Under the pieces are notes generated by a model that saw nothing but the letters and a program-made list of their open reading frames with translations, had not been told where the DNA came from and did no database searches. Below are positions 41,993 through 50,650 of a DNA stretch of 59,592 bases, piece after piece. This DNA is from Pseudarthrobacter sp. NamE2 (GTDB taxonomy: Bacteria > Actinomycetota > Actinomycetes > Actinomycetales > Micrococcaceae). Position 1 is the stretch's first letter. Each line of letters opens with the position of its first letter. The stretch lies in contig NZ_VAHN01000019.1 in assembly GCF_005796205.1 (NCBI RefSeq), forward strand, positions 1 to 59,592. The letters run 5' to 3'. The position numbers and the translations under genes are program-made.

Positions 41993-42622
41993 ATGCAGGC
42001 CATCAATGACTTTATCCTCGCCGCAGCCGGGCAGCCGTGGGTGCTTTTCCTGGTGCTGGCATGCTGCGTCATTGACGGCTTCTTCCCGCCCATACCCAGC
42101 GAGTCCGTGGTGGTGGGCCTGTCGGCTGTCGCCGCAACCGCGGATGTTCCCAACCCCTGGCTGCTGATGCTGGTGGCTGCCTTGGGCGCCTTCACGGGGG
42201 ACAACATCGCCTACCTCATCGGCCGCCGGGTGGGAACCACCCGGTGGTCCTGGATGCGGGGGCCGCGGATGCAGAGCGCTTTCCGCTGGGCTGGCAGGGA
42301 ACTGCGAAAGCGGCCTGCCTCCCTCATCCTGGTTGCGCGCTTCGTTCCCATCGGCCGCGTTGCGGTCAACCTCACCGCGGGGGTGACCCATTATCCGCAC
42401 CTGCGGTTCGTGGCACTCACTGTCCTCTCCGCCACCCTCTGGGCCGGCTACTCAGTGGGCATCGGGCTCTTCTTTGGGCAGTGGTTCGAGGATAACCACC
42501 TGCTCGGCGCAGTGATCGCCATCATCTGCGCGGTAGCGCTGGGGATCGTGGTGGACCTGGTGGTCAACAAGGTGCGGCGCGAGCCCCACGTTATCGAGCG
42601 GATGCGCGAACCTGAGCCCTGA
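41993..42622 (+). CDS. DedA family membrane protein, first of two
   Basis: 209-aa SNARE-associated/DedA (VTT) protein. Hydrophobic segments at about 12-30, 40-65, 130-155 and 165-190, with the family's FFPPIPSE near residue 31, GAFTGDNIAYLIGRRVG near 65 and ARFVPIGRVAVNLTAG near 115. DedA proteins are flippase-like and linked to undecaprenyl-phosphate or phospholipid recycling. It begins six bases after deoA, so it is cotranscribed with the nucleoside operon, though a functional link is not obvious. Confidence 0.87.
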   Translation: MQAINDFILAAAGQPWVLFLVLACCVIDGFFPPIPSESVVVGLSAVAATADVPNPWLLMLVAALGAFTGDNIAYLIGRRVGTTRWSWMRGPRMQSAFRWAGRELRKRPASLILVARFVPIGRVAVNLTAGVTHYPHLRFVALTVLSATLWAGYSVGIGLFFGQWFEDNHLLGAVIAIICAVALGIVVDLVVNKVRREPHVIERMREPEP

Positions 42623-42730
42623 CGGCAGGCCGGCCAGCCGCCGCTCAGCTTTCAGCACGAGGCATGGGGCACCGGATATCAACCGCAGGGACGAGGCCTT
42701 CAGGCCGCTCTGGAGCATAGCGTGGAAAGG

Positions 42731-42779
42731 GTGTTCCCGGGGCCGGGGCGTAGCGAACGACGCCCCGGCCGTGGGACAC
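42731..42779 (+). terminator. Terminator of the nucleoside/DedA operon
   Basis: GTGTTCCC..GGCCGGGGCGT pairs with ACGCCCCGGCC..GGGACAC, with a short AGCGAACG loop. It is about 110 bp past the first DedA gene and before the second. The T-run is only weak. Confidence 0.6.
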
Positions 42780-42845
42780 TTAGGGACGATTTCCGCTATG
42801 GCAGCGTCGCTTTGGCTGCGTCATCAGGTGTAGGAGCAAGACCGC

Positions 42846-43568
42846 GTGGAGTTTATTAATGAGGCCGTGCTCCATGCAGCGGGCCAATGGTGGATTTACC
42901 CGGTCCTGCTCATCTTTTTCTTCGTTGACGGCTTCGCCATGGTGGTCCCCAGCGAAACGCTCATCGTGGCGCTGGCTGCCTTCTCCCGTCACAGCGGGGA
43001 ACCCAACCTCTGGATCCTCGGAACCACGGCGCTGGTCGGTGCAATCGCCGGCGACAACATGGCTTTTATGCTGGGCCGCAGAATCGGGCTGGACCGGTGG
43101 AAATGGATGCGCCGCCCAAAAGTCCGCAAGGCTTTCAGTTGGGCACGGTATGAACTGGACAAGCGCGGCGCAGTGCTGATCTTCACGGCCCGGTACATTC
43201 CCTGGGGCCGCGTCGCCGTCAATTATGTTGCCGGCAGCACGGGCTTCGCGCACCGCCGGTTCTTCCTGCTGGACGCCTTCGCCTGCATTACGTGGGTGGG
43301 GTACTCCATCGGCATCGGCCTGCTGGCCAGTTCCTTTCCCTGGCTGCACCACAATCCGCTGCTCAGCGCCGGGATCGCCGTGGTCTTCGCGATTGTCCTG
43401 GGAATCCTCATCGACCACGGGCTCCGCTGGTGGCATAAGCACCTTGCGCGCAATGATGCCAAAGAGGTGGACGAGTGGCTCGACGGCGGGCCCTCCGGAG
43501 CCCGAAGCGGCGCCTCCGGCTCAACCCTCATGGCGCCGTCGGCGGACGGCGGCCCTGCCGCGTCCTAG
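42846..43568 (+). CDS. DedA family membrane protein, second of two
   Basis: 240 aa. The GTG at 42846 has AGGAG about ten bases upstream. The layout is the same as the previous DedA: VVPSETLIVALAAFS near residue 33, GAIAGDNMAFMLGRRIGLDRW near 62, TARYIPWGRVAVNYVAG near 115, and a terminal hydrophobic segment at about 180-200, then a Gly/Ser-rich cytoplasmic tail of about 35 residues. The two proteins look like diverged paralogues. Separated from the first by a terminator, so probably expressed on its own. Confidence 0.87.
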   Translation: MEFINEAVLHAAGQWWIYPVLLIFFFVDGFAMVVPSETLIVALAAFSRHSGEPNLWILGTTALVGAIAGDNMAFMLGRRIGLDRWKWMRRPKVRKAFSWARYELDKRGAVLIFTARYIPWGRVAVNYVAGSTGFAHRRFFLLDAFACITWVGYSIGIGLLASSFPWLHHNPLLSAGIAVVFAIVLGILIDHGLRWWHKHLARNDAKEVDEWLDGGPSGARSGASGSTLMAPSADGGPAAS

Positions 43569-43595
43569 CCGTTGGCTTTGAATCCCTGCCCACCC

Positions 43596-43601
43596 TAAGG
43601 T
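43596..43601 (+). promoter_or_regulatory. -10 hexamer of leaderless add
   Basis: TAAGGT six bases before the GTG at 43608, with no ribosome-binding site other than the overlapping GGTGGGA. Confidence 0.45.
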
Positions 43602-43607
43602 GGGAAC

Positions 43608-44744
43608 GTGACTGAGCCTATTGTTGACGCTGCCCCTGCCATCGATTTCGACCTGAAGAACCTGCCCAAGGTTTCCCTTCACGACCATCTGGACGGGGGC
43701 CTCCGTCCGGCAACGATCATCGAACTGGCTGAGGCCGTTGGCCACACCCTTCCATCCACCGATCCTGTGGCACTGGGCCAGTGGTTCCGGGAATCTGCCG
43801 ACTCCGGCTCGCTGGTCCGCTACCTCGAAACGTTCGACCACACCGTCGCCGTCATGCAGACGCGCGAAGGCCTGGTCCGGGTGGCCAAGGAATTCGTCGA
43901 GGACCTGGCGGACGACGGCGTGGTGTACGGCGAGGTCCGGTGGGCACCCGAACAGCACCTGCAGAAGGGCCTCACGCTGGATGAAGCGGTGGAAGCGGTC
44001 CAGGAAGGCCTGGAAGCCGGGGTCGAAGCGGTGGGGGAGAGCGGCCGCGAGATCCAGGTGGGCCAGCTGATCACGGCCATGCGCCATGCCGACCGCGGCC
44101 AGGAGATTGCCGAACTCGCCGTCCGCCACCGGAACAAGGGCGCTGTTGGTTTCGATATCGCCGGTGCCGAGGACGGCTTCCTGCCGTCCCGCTTCCGGGA
44201 CGCCTTTACTTACCTGGCCCGGCAGAACTTCCCCGCCACCGTGCACGCGGGGGAGGCCGCCGGGCTGGAGAGCATCCAGTCCGCGCTGGTGGACGGCCGC
44301 GCCCTGCGCCTGGGCCACGGCGTCAGGATCGCGGAAGACATCATGGTGGAGTTCGACGACGACGAAGACGCCGGGGAAACCGTCGGGCTGGTCACGCTGG
44401 GCGACCTCGCCAGCTGGATCCGCGACCGCGGCATCGCGCTGGAAGTCTGCCCCTCCTCCAACCTGCAGACCGGCGCGATTGCCGGTTTCGGCGAAGGCAT
44501 CGAAAGCCACCCGCTGGACATGCTGTACCAGCTGGGCTTCAACGTCACCATCAACACGGACAACCGGCTCATGAGCGGCGTGACCCTCACGGACGAATTC
44601 GAACTCCTGGTGGAGACATTCGATTACGACCTGGACGACTTGCTCGAACTGACCCTGAACGCTGCCGAGGCCTCCTTCCTGCCCCTTGAGGAAAAGGAAG
44701 CGCTGGTGGAGTACATCAACGACGCCTACGCCAACCTTGGCTGA
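43608..44744 (+). CDS. add: Adenosine deaminase
   Basis: 378-aa zinc hydrolase converting adenosine or deoxyadenosine to inosine. Metal ligands H25 and H27 in SLHDHLDGG, then TVHAGEAAG near residue 208 (His and catalytic Glu), RLGHGVRIAE near 235, and INTDNRLMSG near 318 with the metal-binding Asp. CPSSNLQTGA is also diagnostic. It continues the nucleoside salvage theme of the upstream operon. mazG overlaps its end by 8 bp. Confidence 0.94.
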   Translation: MTEPIVDAAPAIDFDLKNLPKVSLHDHLDGGLRPATIIELAEAVGHTLPSTDPVALGQWFRESADSGSLVRYLETFDHTVAVMQTREGLVRVAKEFVEDLADDGVVYGEVRWAPEQHLQKGLTLDEAVEAVQEGLEAGVEAVGESGREIQVGQLITAMRHADRGQEIAELAVRHRNKGAVGFDIAGAEDGFLPSRFRDAFTYLARQNFPATVHAGEAAGLESIQSALVDGRALRLGHGVRIAEDIMVEFDDDEDAGETVGLVTLGDLASWIRDRGIALEVCPSSNLQTGAIAGFGEGIESHPLDMLYQLGFNVTINTDNRLMSGVTLTDEFELLVETFDYDLDDLLELTLNAAEASFLPLEEKEALVEYINDAYANLG

Positions 44745-45414
44745 AACCCCCGTCGAGCGGCTCCTCACGGTAATAGCGCAGCTGCGCGAACACTGCCCGT
44801 GGATGGGCGCGCTGACCCATGAGTCGCTGGTGGAATACCTGATCGAGGAAGCCTACGAAGTGGCGGAAACCATCGAGGCAGGACATCCCGACGCCGAGCT
44901 GCAGGGCGAGCTGGGCGACGTGCTGCTCCAGGTTGTGCTGCACGCCCGGCTCGCCCAGGAGCGCGATTCATTTACGTTCGACGACGTGGCGCGCGGCCTG
45001 GTTGCCAAGATGGTCCGCCGCAACCCGCACGTCTTCAGGCCGGACGGTTCCCTGCAGGACAGCTTTCCGGCCACCGTGGAAGAGATCGTGCACAAGTGGG
45101 ACGCCGTCAAGCGCGCGGAACGCCCCGAGCGGAACGACCCGTTCGAGGGGATCCCGCGGGCGCTTCCCGCCCTCGCCCGGGCGCAAAAGTCCATCGACCG
45201 CGCCGCAAGGGCCGGGTCTCCACACGCTCAACCACCGGTGGTTGGGTCCGGTAATACCAAAGCCGGCCCCTTCGCAACCGAAGACGAGCTCGGGGACCAC
45301 CTGTTCGCCGTCGTACGCTCCGCCCACGCCGCCGGTCTCGATGCCGAACGCGCGCTGCGCGGTGCCGTCCGCCGCTACCAGCAGCAGGAAACGCAGCACC
45401 AACACCCATCATGA
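44737..45414 (+). CDS. mazG: MazG family nucleoside triphosphate pyrophosphohydrolase
   Basis: 225-aa house-cleaning enzyme hydrolysing (d)NTPs to NMP and PPi. The TTG at 44737 overlaps the add stop by 8 bp and puts the protein start at LAETPVERLLTVIAQL. MazG metal-binding motifs are visible: EEAYEVAETIE near residue 41 and ELGDVLLQVVLHARLA near 60. The typical C-terminal half follows (RNPHVFRPDG, EEIVHKWDAVK, ALPALARAQK). Residues about 160-175 (SPHAQPPVVGSGNT) are encoded by a palindrome related to the intergenic repeat at 14829 and form an unusual linker before the last helix pair (ATEDELGDHLFAVVRSA). Confidence 0.88.
   Translation: MAETPVERLLTVIAQLREHCPWMGALTHESLVEYLIEEAYEVAETIEAGHPDAELQGELGDVLLQVVLHARLAQERDSFTFDDVARGLVAKMVRRNPHVFRPDGSLQDSFPATVEEIVHKWDAVKRAERPERNDPFEGIPRALPALARAQKSIDRAARAGSPHAQPPVVGSGNTKAGPFATEDELGDHLFAVVRSAHAAGLDAERALRGAVRRYQQQETQHQHPS
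45214..45244. repeat. Repeat-related palindrome inside mazG
   Basis: GGTCTCCACACGCTCAACC runs into the perfect 16-bp palindrome CAACCACCGGTGGTTG (45229-45244). Its left part resembles the reverse complement of the intergenic repeat at 14829-14852 (shared GCTCAAC.ACCGG). Confidence 0.5.
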
Positions 45415-45530
45415 CGTCCGGTGCGGGTGAAGTTTCCGTAACCCGCACCACTCTCGACTACGCTGGTCCCTGACGAGTACGTCGAGTTTTCGGCCAGATT
45501 CCCCGTTAATCGCCCATAAGGAGCAAATTC

Positions 45531-46811
45531 ATGGCGCTTATCGATGCCATCCACGCACGCGAGATCCTCGATTCCCGTGGCAACCCGACCGTGGAAGTCG
45601 AGGTCCTGCTGTCCGACGGCCAGATCGGCCGCGCAGCAGTCCCCTCCGGCGCTTCCACCGGTGAGCACGAGGCAGTCGAACTGCGTGACGGCGACAAGGG
45701 CCGCTACCTTGGCAAGGGAGTCCAGAAGGCTGTGGACGCCATCATCGACCAGATTGCCCCGGCCCTGACCGGCTTCGACGCCACCGACCAGCGCAGCATC
45801 GACCAGGCCATGCTGGACCTGGACGGCACCGCCAACAAGGGCAAGCTGGGCGCCAACGCCATCCTGGGCGTCTCCCTGGCCGTGGCCAATGCCGCAGCAG
45901 CTTCCGCCGACCTGCCCCTCTACAAGTACCTCGGCGGCCCCAACGCCCACGTGCTGCCCGTTCCGCTGATGAACATCCTGAACGGCGGCTCGCACGCTGA
46001 CTCCGACGTCGACATCCAGGAATTCATGATCGCCCCGATCGGCGCCGAGACCTTCTCCGAGGGCCTGCGCTGGGGCGTCGAGGTCTACCACAACCTCAAG
46101 TCCGTCCTAAAGGAAAAGGGACTCTCCACAGGGCTCGGCGACGAGGGCGGTTTCGCCCCGAACCTGCCCTCCAACCGTGCAGCCCTGGACCTGATCCAGG
46201 AAGCCATCAAGAACGCCGGCTACACCCCGGGCAAGGACATCGCACTGGCCCTGGACGTTGCTTCCTCCGAGTTCTTCAAGGACGGCGGCTACCAGTTCGA
46301 AGGCAAGTCCCTGAGCTCCGCGGAGATGAGCGCGTACTACACCGAGCTCGTCTCCGACTACCCGCTGGTCTCCATCGAGGACCCGCTGGACGAAAACGAC
46401 TGGGACGGCTGGAAGACCCTGACCGACGCCATCGGCGACAAGGTCCAGCTGGTGGGCGACGACCTCTTCGTCACCAACCCGTCCATCCTGCAGCGCGGCA
46501 TCGAGACCAGGACCGCCAACTCGCTGCTGGTCAAGGTCAACCAGATCGGTTCCCTGACCGAGACCCTGGACGCCGTCAGCCTGGCACAGCGCGCGGGCTA
46601 CACCACCATCACCTCGCACCGTTCCGGCGAAACCGAGGACACCACCATCGCCGACATCTCGGTGGCCACCAACGCCGGCCAGATTAAGACCGGCGCGCCG
46701 GCCCGCTCCGAGCGCGTGGCCAAGTACAACCAGCTGCTGCGCATCGAAGAGGAACTCGACGACGCCGCACGCTACGCCGGCCGCAGCGCGTTCCCGCGTT
46801 TCAAGGGCTAG
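45531..46811 (+). CDS. eno: Enolase
   Basis: 426-aa glycolytic enzyme interconverting 2-phosphoglycerate and phosphoenolpyruvate. IHAREILDSRGNPTVEVEV at the N-terminus, GASTGEHEAVELRD near residue 38, LGDEGGFAP near 203 with the catalytic Glu, metal ligands in SIEDPLDENDW near 285, and the signature VSLAQRAGYTTITSHRSGE near 350-370. AGG lies upstream of the ATG. It heads the conserved actinobacterial cluster eno - FtsB-like - DUF501 - Ppx/GppA. Confidence 0.98.
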   Translation: MALIDAIHAREILDSRGNPTVEVEVLLSDGQIGRAAVPSGASTGEHEAVELRDGDKGRYLGKGVQKAVDAIIDQIAPALTGFDATDQRSIDQAMLDLDGTANKGKLGANAILGVSLAVANAAAASADLPLYKYLGGPNAHVLPVPLMNILNGGSHADSDVDIQEFMIAPIGAETFSEGLRWGVEVYHNLKSVLKEKGLSTGLGDEGGFAPNLPSNRAALDLIQEAIKNAGYTPGKDIALALDVASSEFFKDGGYQFEGKSLSSAEMSAYYTELVSDYPLVSIEDPLDENDWDGWKTLTDAIGDKVQLVGDDLFVTNPSILQRGIETRTANSLLVKVNQIGSLTETLDAVSLAQRAGYTTITSHRSGETEDTTIADISVATNAGQIKTGAPARSERVAKYNQLLRIEEELDDAARYAGRSAFPRFKG

Positions 46812-46831
46812 TAGCCGCGTAAACCAACGGA

Positions 46832-46873
46832 CGGTGGCTATGGTTGAAAGACCATAGCCACCGTTGTTGTTTC
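46832..46873 (+). terminator. Intrinsic terminator after eno
   Basis: ACGGTGGCTATGGT pairs perfectly with ACCATAGCCACCGT over a six-base loop, followed by TGTTGTTT. It should separate strong eno expression from the downstream division-gene cluster. Confidence 0.88.
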
Positions 46874-46918
46874 AGCCCAGACAGTGGCGGCCCAGGCAGG
46901 CCGCGTTTCAGGAGTGTC

Positions 46919-47587
46919 ATGGCTACGCGCCGTCCCAAAGTCCCCAAGGTCAGCCCCGCCCGTTCATCCGGGGAGAACAACGACGGCGGGTCCCGCCAGG
47001 GCGCGCACGTGATCCAGGCGGATTTCGGCTCAGGCAAGGATGGCTCAGGCCAGGACAGGGCAGGCCTGGGGCCGGACGCCGGCGGCTCCGCGGCGAAGGG
47101 CCGCAGCGGTGAGCGCAAGGAAGGTCCGTCCCGCCCGGACGCTGCCCGCACGGGCAGCAGCGCAGCCAGCGGAGATTCCGCGGCGGAGGACCAGCATCCC
47201 GTGCCGGCCAAGGCCTTCTCAGGCCGGATGCTGGCCCTCGCAGTGGTGATGATCGCCATCACCATCATGCTGGCGCCCACCGTCAAGATCTTCTTCGACA
47301 AAAAGGCCGAGATCGATGCGCTGAACGCCGACATCGCCGCAAGGGAGGCTGAAGGCGACGCCCTCCGCCAGCAGGTGTCCCGCTGGCAGGACCCCAACTA
47401 CGTGAAACAGCAGGCCCGCGACCGCATTAACATGGTTATGCCGGGTGAAACCGGCTACTGGGTTTTCGGCAGTGATATGCCCGCCGCGGAAACCAGTGGC
47501 CAGACCGCCGCGGCAGCACAAGACCCCGCCGATCTGCCGTGGGTGGATTCCCTGTGGGAGTCCATCACGCGCGCGGCCACAGACTGA
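46919..47587 (+). CDS. FtsB/DivIC-like septum formation initiator protein
   Basis: 222-aa bitopic membrane protein of the cell-division FtsB/DivIC family. AGGAG precedes the ATG at 46919. Residues 1 to about 100 are a hydrophilic, Gly/Ser/Ala-rich cytoplasmic tail; 104-122 is the single membrane segment (LALAVVMIAITIMLAP); 126-158 is a coiled coil (KKAEIDALNADIAAREAEG); then DPNYVKQQARDRINMVMPGETGYWVF, the family's conserved end. It would sit with FtsL/FtsQ in the divisome. The long N-terminal tail is typical of actinobacteria. Confidence 0.9.
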   Translation: MATRRPKVPKVSPARSSGENNDGGSRQGAHVIQADFGSGKDGSGQDRAGLGPDAGGSAAKGRSGERKEGPSRPDAARTGSSAASGDSAAEDQHPVPAKAFSGRMLALAVVMIAITIMLAPTVKIFFDKKAEIDALNADIAAREAEGDALRQQVSRWQDPNYVKQQARDRINMVMPGETGYWVFGSDMPAAETSGQTAAAAQDPADLPWVDSLWESITRAATD

Positions 47588-47615
47588 ACCGCCACAGGAA
47601 GGACGGCCCGCGACA

Positions 47616-48287
47616 GTGGAAAACAGCACGGAAGCCGCCCGGGAGGAATCCCGCCAGCCATCCCCGCACGACCTCGAAGTACTGAGCCGGCAGCTCGGAC
47701 GTCCGGTACGCGACGTGGTGGAAATTCCGGCCCGCTGCATCTGCGGCAATCCGCTGGTGGCTGCAACGGCGCCGCGCCTGGGCAACGGTACCCCGTTCCC
47801 CACCACCTTCTACCTGACGCATCCGGTCATCACCTCCGCTGTGTCCCGGCTTGAAGCAGCCGGCACCATGAACGCCATGAACGAGCAGCTGGCAGCGGAT
47901 CCCGGCCTTGCCGCCGCCTACCGCTCCGCCCACGAGGCCTACCTGGCGGCCCGAAACTCCATCGGGGAACGCGCGGGCATCGGCGCCGTGCCCGAAATCG
48001 AGGGTGTGTCTGCCGGTGGCATGCCCACCCGGGTCAAATGCCTGCATGTCCTGGTGGGGCAGTCGCTGGCAGCCGGCCCCGGAGTGAACCCCCTCGGCGA
48101 CGAGGCGCTCCGCCAGATCCGCGAATGGTGGACGCAGGACAAGTGCTATTGCGACGGCGCCTGGGACACCACCGGCGAAGCACCCTCGAAGGACCTGAGC
48201 CGGCACGGGCCCCAGGGCCTGCCGGATATCGTGGGCCGGCCGGCACCCGTGAGGAAGTCCGCCACCCAGTCGGAGGCAGCCCAGTGA
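47616..48287 (+). CDS. DUF501 domain-containing protein
   Basis: 223-aa soluble protein of unknown role. The GTG at 47616 follows AGGAAGGA. DUF501 features: LGRPVRDVVEIPARCICGNPLVAATAPRL near residue 25-55, PFPTTFYLTHP, a Cys-containing VKCLHVLVGQSLAAGPGVNPLGD near 145 and KCYCDGAW near 180. The paired Cys (CIC, CYC) hint at metal binding; this is inference. It is always found next to the FtsB-like and Ppx genes in actinobacteria, as far as I recall. It overlaps ppx by four bases (GTGA). Confidence 0.88.
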   Translation: MENSTEAAREESRQPSPHDLEVLSRQLGRPVRDVVEIPARCICGNPLVAATAPRLGNGTPFPTTFYLTHPVITSAVSRLEAAGTMNAMNEQLAADPGLAAAYRSAHEAYLAARNSIGERAGIGAVPEIEGVSAGGMPTRVKCLHVLVGQSLAAGPGVNPLGDEALRQIREWWTQDKCYCDGAWDTTGEAPSKDLSRHGPQGLPDIVGRPAPVRKSATQSEAAQ

Positions 48288-49243
48288 CCCGGGTAGCCGC
48301 CATCGACTGCGGTACGAACTCCATCCGCCTCCTGATCGCAGACATTCAACGGACCAACGGCGCAGCCACCCTCCAGGACGTGATTCGGGAGATGCGCGTG
48401 GTACGGCTGGGCGAGGGCGTTGACGCCACCGGCGAACTGGCGCCGGAAGCGCTCGAGCGTACCTTCGCGGCCGCAGCGGACTACGCCCGCCTCATCCGTG
48501 AACACGGTGCCCGGGCCGTCCGTTTTGTTGCCACCTCCGCCAGCCGGGATGCCCGCAACAGGGACGTCTTCGTAGCCGGTATCCGCGATCTCCTGGGCGT
48601 GGAGCCGGAAGTGATTTCCGGTGAGGAGGAAGCGGCACTGTCCTTCGCAGGGGCCAGCAGCGTGCTGCCCATCCTTGACGGGCAGCAGGTCCTCGTGGTG
48701 GACCTTGGCGGCGGCAGCACCGAGTTCGTTCTGGGTACGGCGGCAGGAGTCACCGCAGCGAAGTCCGTGGACATCGGCTGCGTCCGCCTTACCGAACGCC
48801 ACCTGCGGAGTGATCCACCCACCGCTGAACAGATCGCGGCGGCGGAAGCCGACGTGGACGCAGCCATCGCCCGTGCCGGACAGGACGTTCCGCTGGAACG
48901 CGCCACCGCCGTCGTCGGCGTTGCCGGCACCATCACCACCATCACCGCCCACGCCCTTCGGCTGCCCGAGTACACCCCGGACATCATCCACGGCACCGAG
49001 CTTCCCATCGACACCGTCCGTGCAGCCTCCACCGACCTCCTGGAGATGGTCCGGTCCGGCCGTGCCGCGCTGCCGTACATGCACCCCGGCCGCGTGGACG
49101 TCATCGGGGCGGGAGCGCTTGTCTGGCGCCGCATCCTGGAACGCCTCGGCGGACTCAGCGGCGGACGGATCACCACGGCCACAGCCAGCGAGCACGACAT
49201 CCTCGACGGCATCGCCCTGAGTATTGCCCCGGGCTTGGGCTGA
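48284..49243 (+). CDS. Ppx/GppA family exopolyphosphatase
   Basis: 319-aa phosphatase of the sugar-kinase/Hsp70 ATPase fold that degrades polyphosphate or pppGpp. Start GTG at 48284 overlaps the DUF501 stop. Motifs: AAIDCGTNSIRLLIAD (residues 4-19), FVATSASRDARN near 80, EVISGEEEAALSF near 107-119 and LVVDLGGGSTEFVLG near 134. It is the short form without the C-terminal HD domain of E. coli Ppx, as in mycobacterial Ppx1. The choice between polyphosphate and pppGpp is not settled by sequence. Confidence 0.9.
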   Translation: MTRVAAIDCGTNSIRLLIADIQRTNGAATLQDVIREMRVVRLGEGVDATGELAPEALERTFAAAADYARLIREHGARAVRFVATSASRDARNRDVFVAGIRDLLGVEPEVISGEEEAALSFAGASSVLPILDGQQVLVVDLGGGSTEFVLGTAAGVTAAKSVDIGCVRLTERHLRSDPPTAEQIAAAEADVDAAIARAGQDVPLERATAVVGVAGTITTITAHALRLPEYTPDIIHGTELPIDTVRAASTDLLEMVRSGRAALPYMHPGRVDVIGAGALVWRRILERLGGLSGGRITTATASEHDILDGIALSIAPGLG

Positions 49244-49248
49244 GTTCC

Positions 49249-50628
49249 ATGCAATCCTCCACCCACCCGATGCTTCAGAGGACAGGAGCCGCGCTGCTGG
49301 CCCTGGTCCTGGCTGGCTGCTGCCTGTGTACCGGCCTGATCACCGCGCCGGCGGCTCGGGCGGACGAGTGGCGGGACAAACAGTACTGGCTGGCGGAATC
49401 AGGTATCACCAAGGCCTGGGAAGTGTCGAAGGGCGCGGGGGTGAAGGTGGCCGTCATCGACAGCGGTGTCGACGCCGGGCACCCTGACCTGAAAGGCGCC
49501 ATTGTTGGCGGTTACGACGCCTCGGGCTCCGGGCAGCCTGACGGGCAGAAGAGCGTCGGCGCAAAGCCGGAACACGGCACGCTGGTAGCCACCATGCTTG
49601 CCGGACGGGGCCACCAGTCCGCAGGTGCCACACCCACGCCCGCCCCCGGGCCGGCAGCCCAGGCTCCGGACGGAATTATGGGAGTTGCGCCGGAGGCGCA
49701 GATCCTCGCGGTCTCCACCTGGCTTGGTTCCCCCAACCCCTCCGGGAAGAGCGACCAGGACCAGATCCCCGAAGCAGTGCGCTGGGCAGTGGACAACGGC
49801 GCCAAAGTCATCAATATCTCGCTTGGCAGCAACACGCCGGAATGGCCGCAGAGCTGGGACGCTGCCTTCCTCTACGCCGAGCAGAAAGACGTGGTGATCG
49901 TGGCCGCGGCCGGGAACCGGATCGGCGGCAACACCCAGGTTGGCGCTCCTGCCACCATTCCCGGTGTCCTGACCGTCGCCGGCCTCGACCGCACGGGAAC
50001 GGCCAGCGTCGATGCATCCTCGCAGGGCATCAGCATCGGTGTGGCTGCGCCGGCCCAGAACCTGCTGGGCGGGCTGCCCGGCGGCGGCTACGCCGAATGG
50101 GCGGGAACGTCCGGCTCCACGCCTATTGTTGCCGGCGTTGCAGCCCTCATCAGGTCAAAGTGGCCTGCGATGACTGCAGAGCAGGTGATCAACCGGATTG
50201 TTTCGACGGCCAAGGACGCCGGGCCGCCGGGCAAGGACCCGCTTTACGGCTACGGCATCCTCAACGCCGAGGCAGCACTGAAAGCCGACGTACCGGAGGC
50301 CAAGGCCAACCCCCTGGGAACGATTGCGGAATGGATCAGGGTGCACCGGCGGGGCAACCTCGCCACTCCAACCCCCGTACCCAGCGCCGAAGTGCCCAGC
50401 GCAGCGCCAACGCTTCCCAACCCCACTGTGCCCGCAGCAGAGGCTCCGTCACAGCGGGACACCGCCATCGGCGCCGCCGTCGTTATCGGTTTCGCCCTGC
50501 TGTTCGTTGCCATCATCGCGGCAGCAGCAGTGCAGCTGCGCAGGGCAGCGGGGGACCCGGCCCTCGCGGCGTCGGAGGACCCTGAAACGGGGGCGTTGGA
50601 GAAGGTGGATTCGGGGCAGAAGCCCTAG
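49249..50628 (+). CDS. Mycosin-like S8 (subtilisin) serine protease
   Basis: 459-aa membrane-anchored protease. A signal peptide (residues about 10-38, ending PAARAD) leads into the catalytic domain with Asp71 (AVIDSGVD), His109 (PEHGTLVATMLAG), oxyanion Asn223 (AAGN) and Ser288 (GTSGSTPIVAG). A Pro/Ala linker (about 365-400) and a C-terminal membrane segment (about 409-430) follow, then an acidic cytoplasmic tail: the architecture of mycosins. Mycosins normally serve type VII secretion, but no ESX genes are nearby. The Gly/Ser at GTSGSTP replaces the more usual GTSMATP. It begins five bases after ppx. Confidence 0.9.
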   Translation: MQSSTHPMLQRTGAALLALVLAGCCLCTGLITAPAARADEWRDKQYWLAESGITKAWEVSKGAGVKVAVIDSGVDAGHPDLKGAIVGGYDASGSGQPDGQKSVGAKPEHGTLVATMLAGRGHQSAGATPTPAPGPAAQAPDGIMGVAPEAQILAVSTWLGSPNPSGKSDQDQIPEAVRWAVDNGAKVINISLGSNTPEWPQSWDAAFLYAEQKDVVIVAAAGNRIGGNTQVGAPATIPGVLTVAGLDRTGTASVDASSQGISIGVAAPAQNLLGGLPGGGYAEWAGTSGSTPIVAGVAALIRSKWPAMTAEQVINRIVSTAKDAGPPGKDPLYGYGILNAEAALKADVPEAKANPLGTIAEWIRVHRRGNLATPTPVPSAEVPSAAPTLPNPTVPAAEAPSQRDTAIGAAVVIGFALLFVAIIAAAAVQLRRAAGDPALAASEDPETGALEKVDSGQKP

Positions 50629-50650
50629 CATTACGCACCTGCGGAGCAGT

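Noticed and set aside
49249..50628. Evidence for a local type VII secretion locus
   Set aside because: Only the mycosin-like protease is present; no EccB, EccC, EccD or WXG100 genes flank it.
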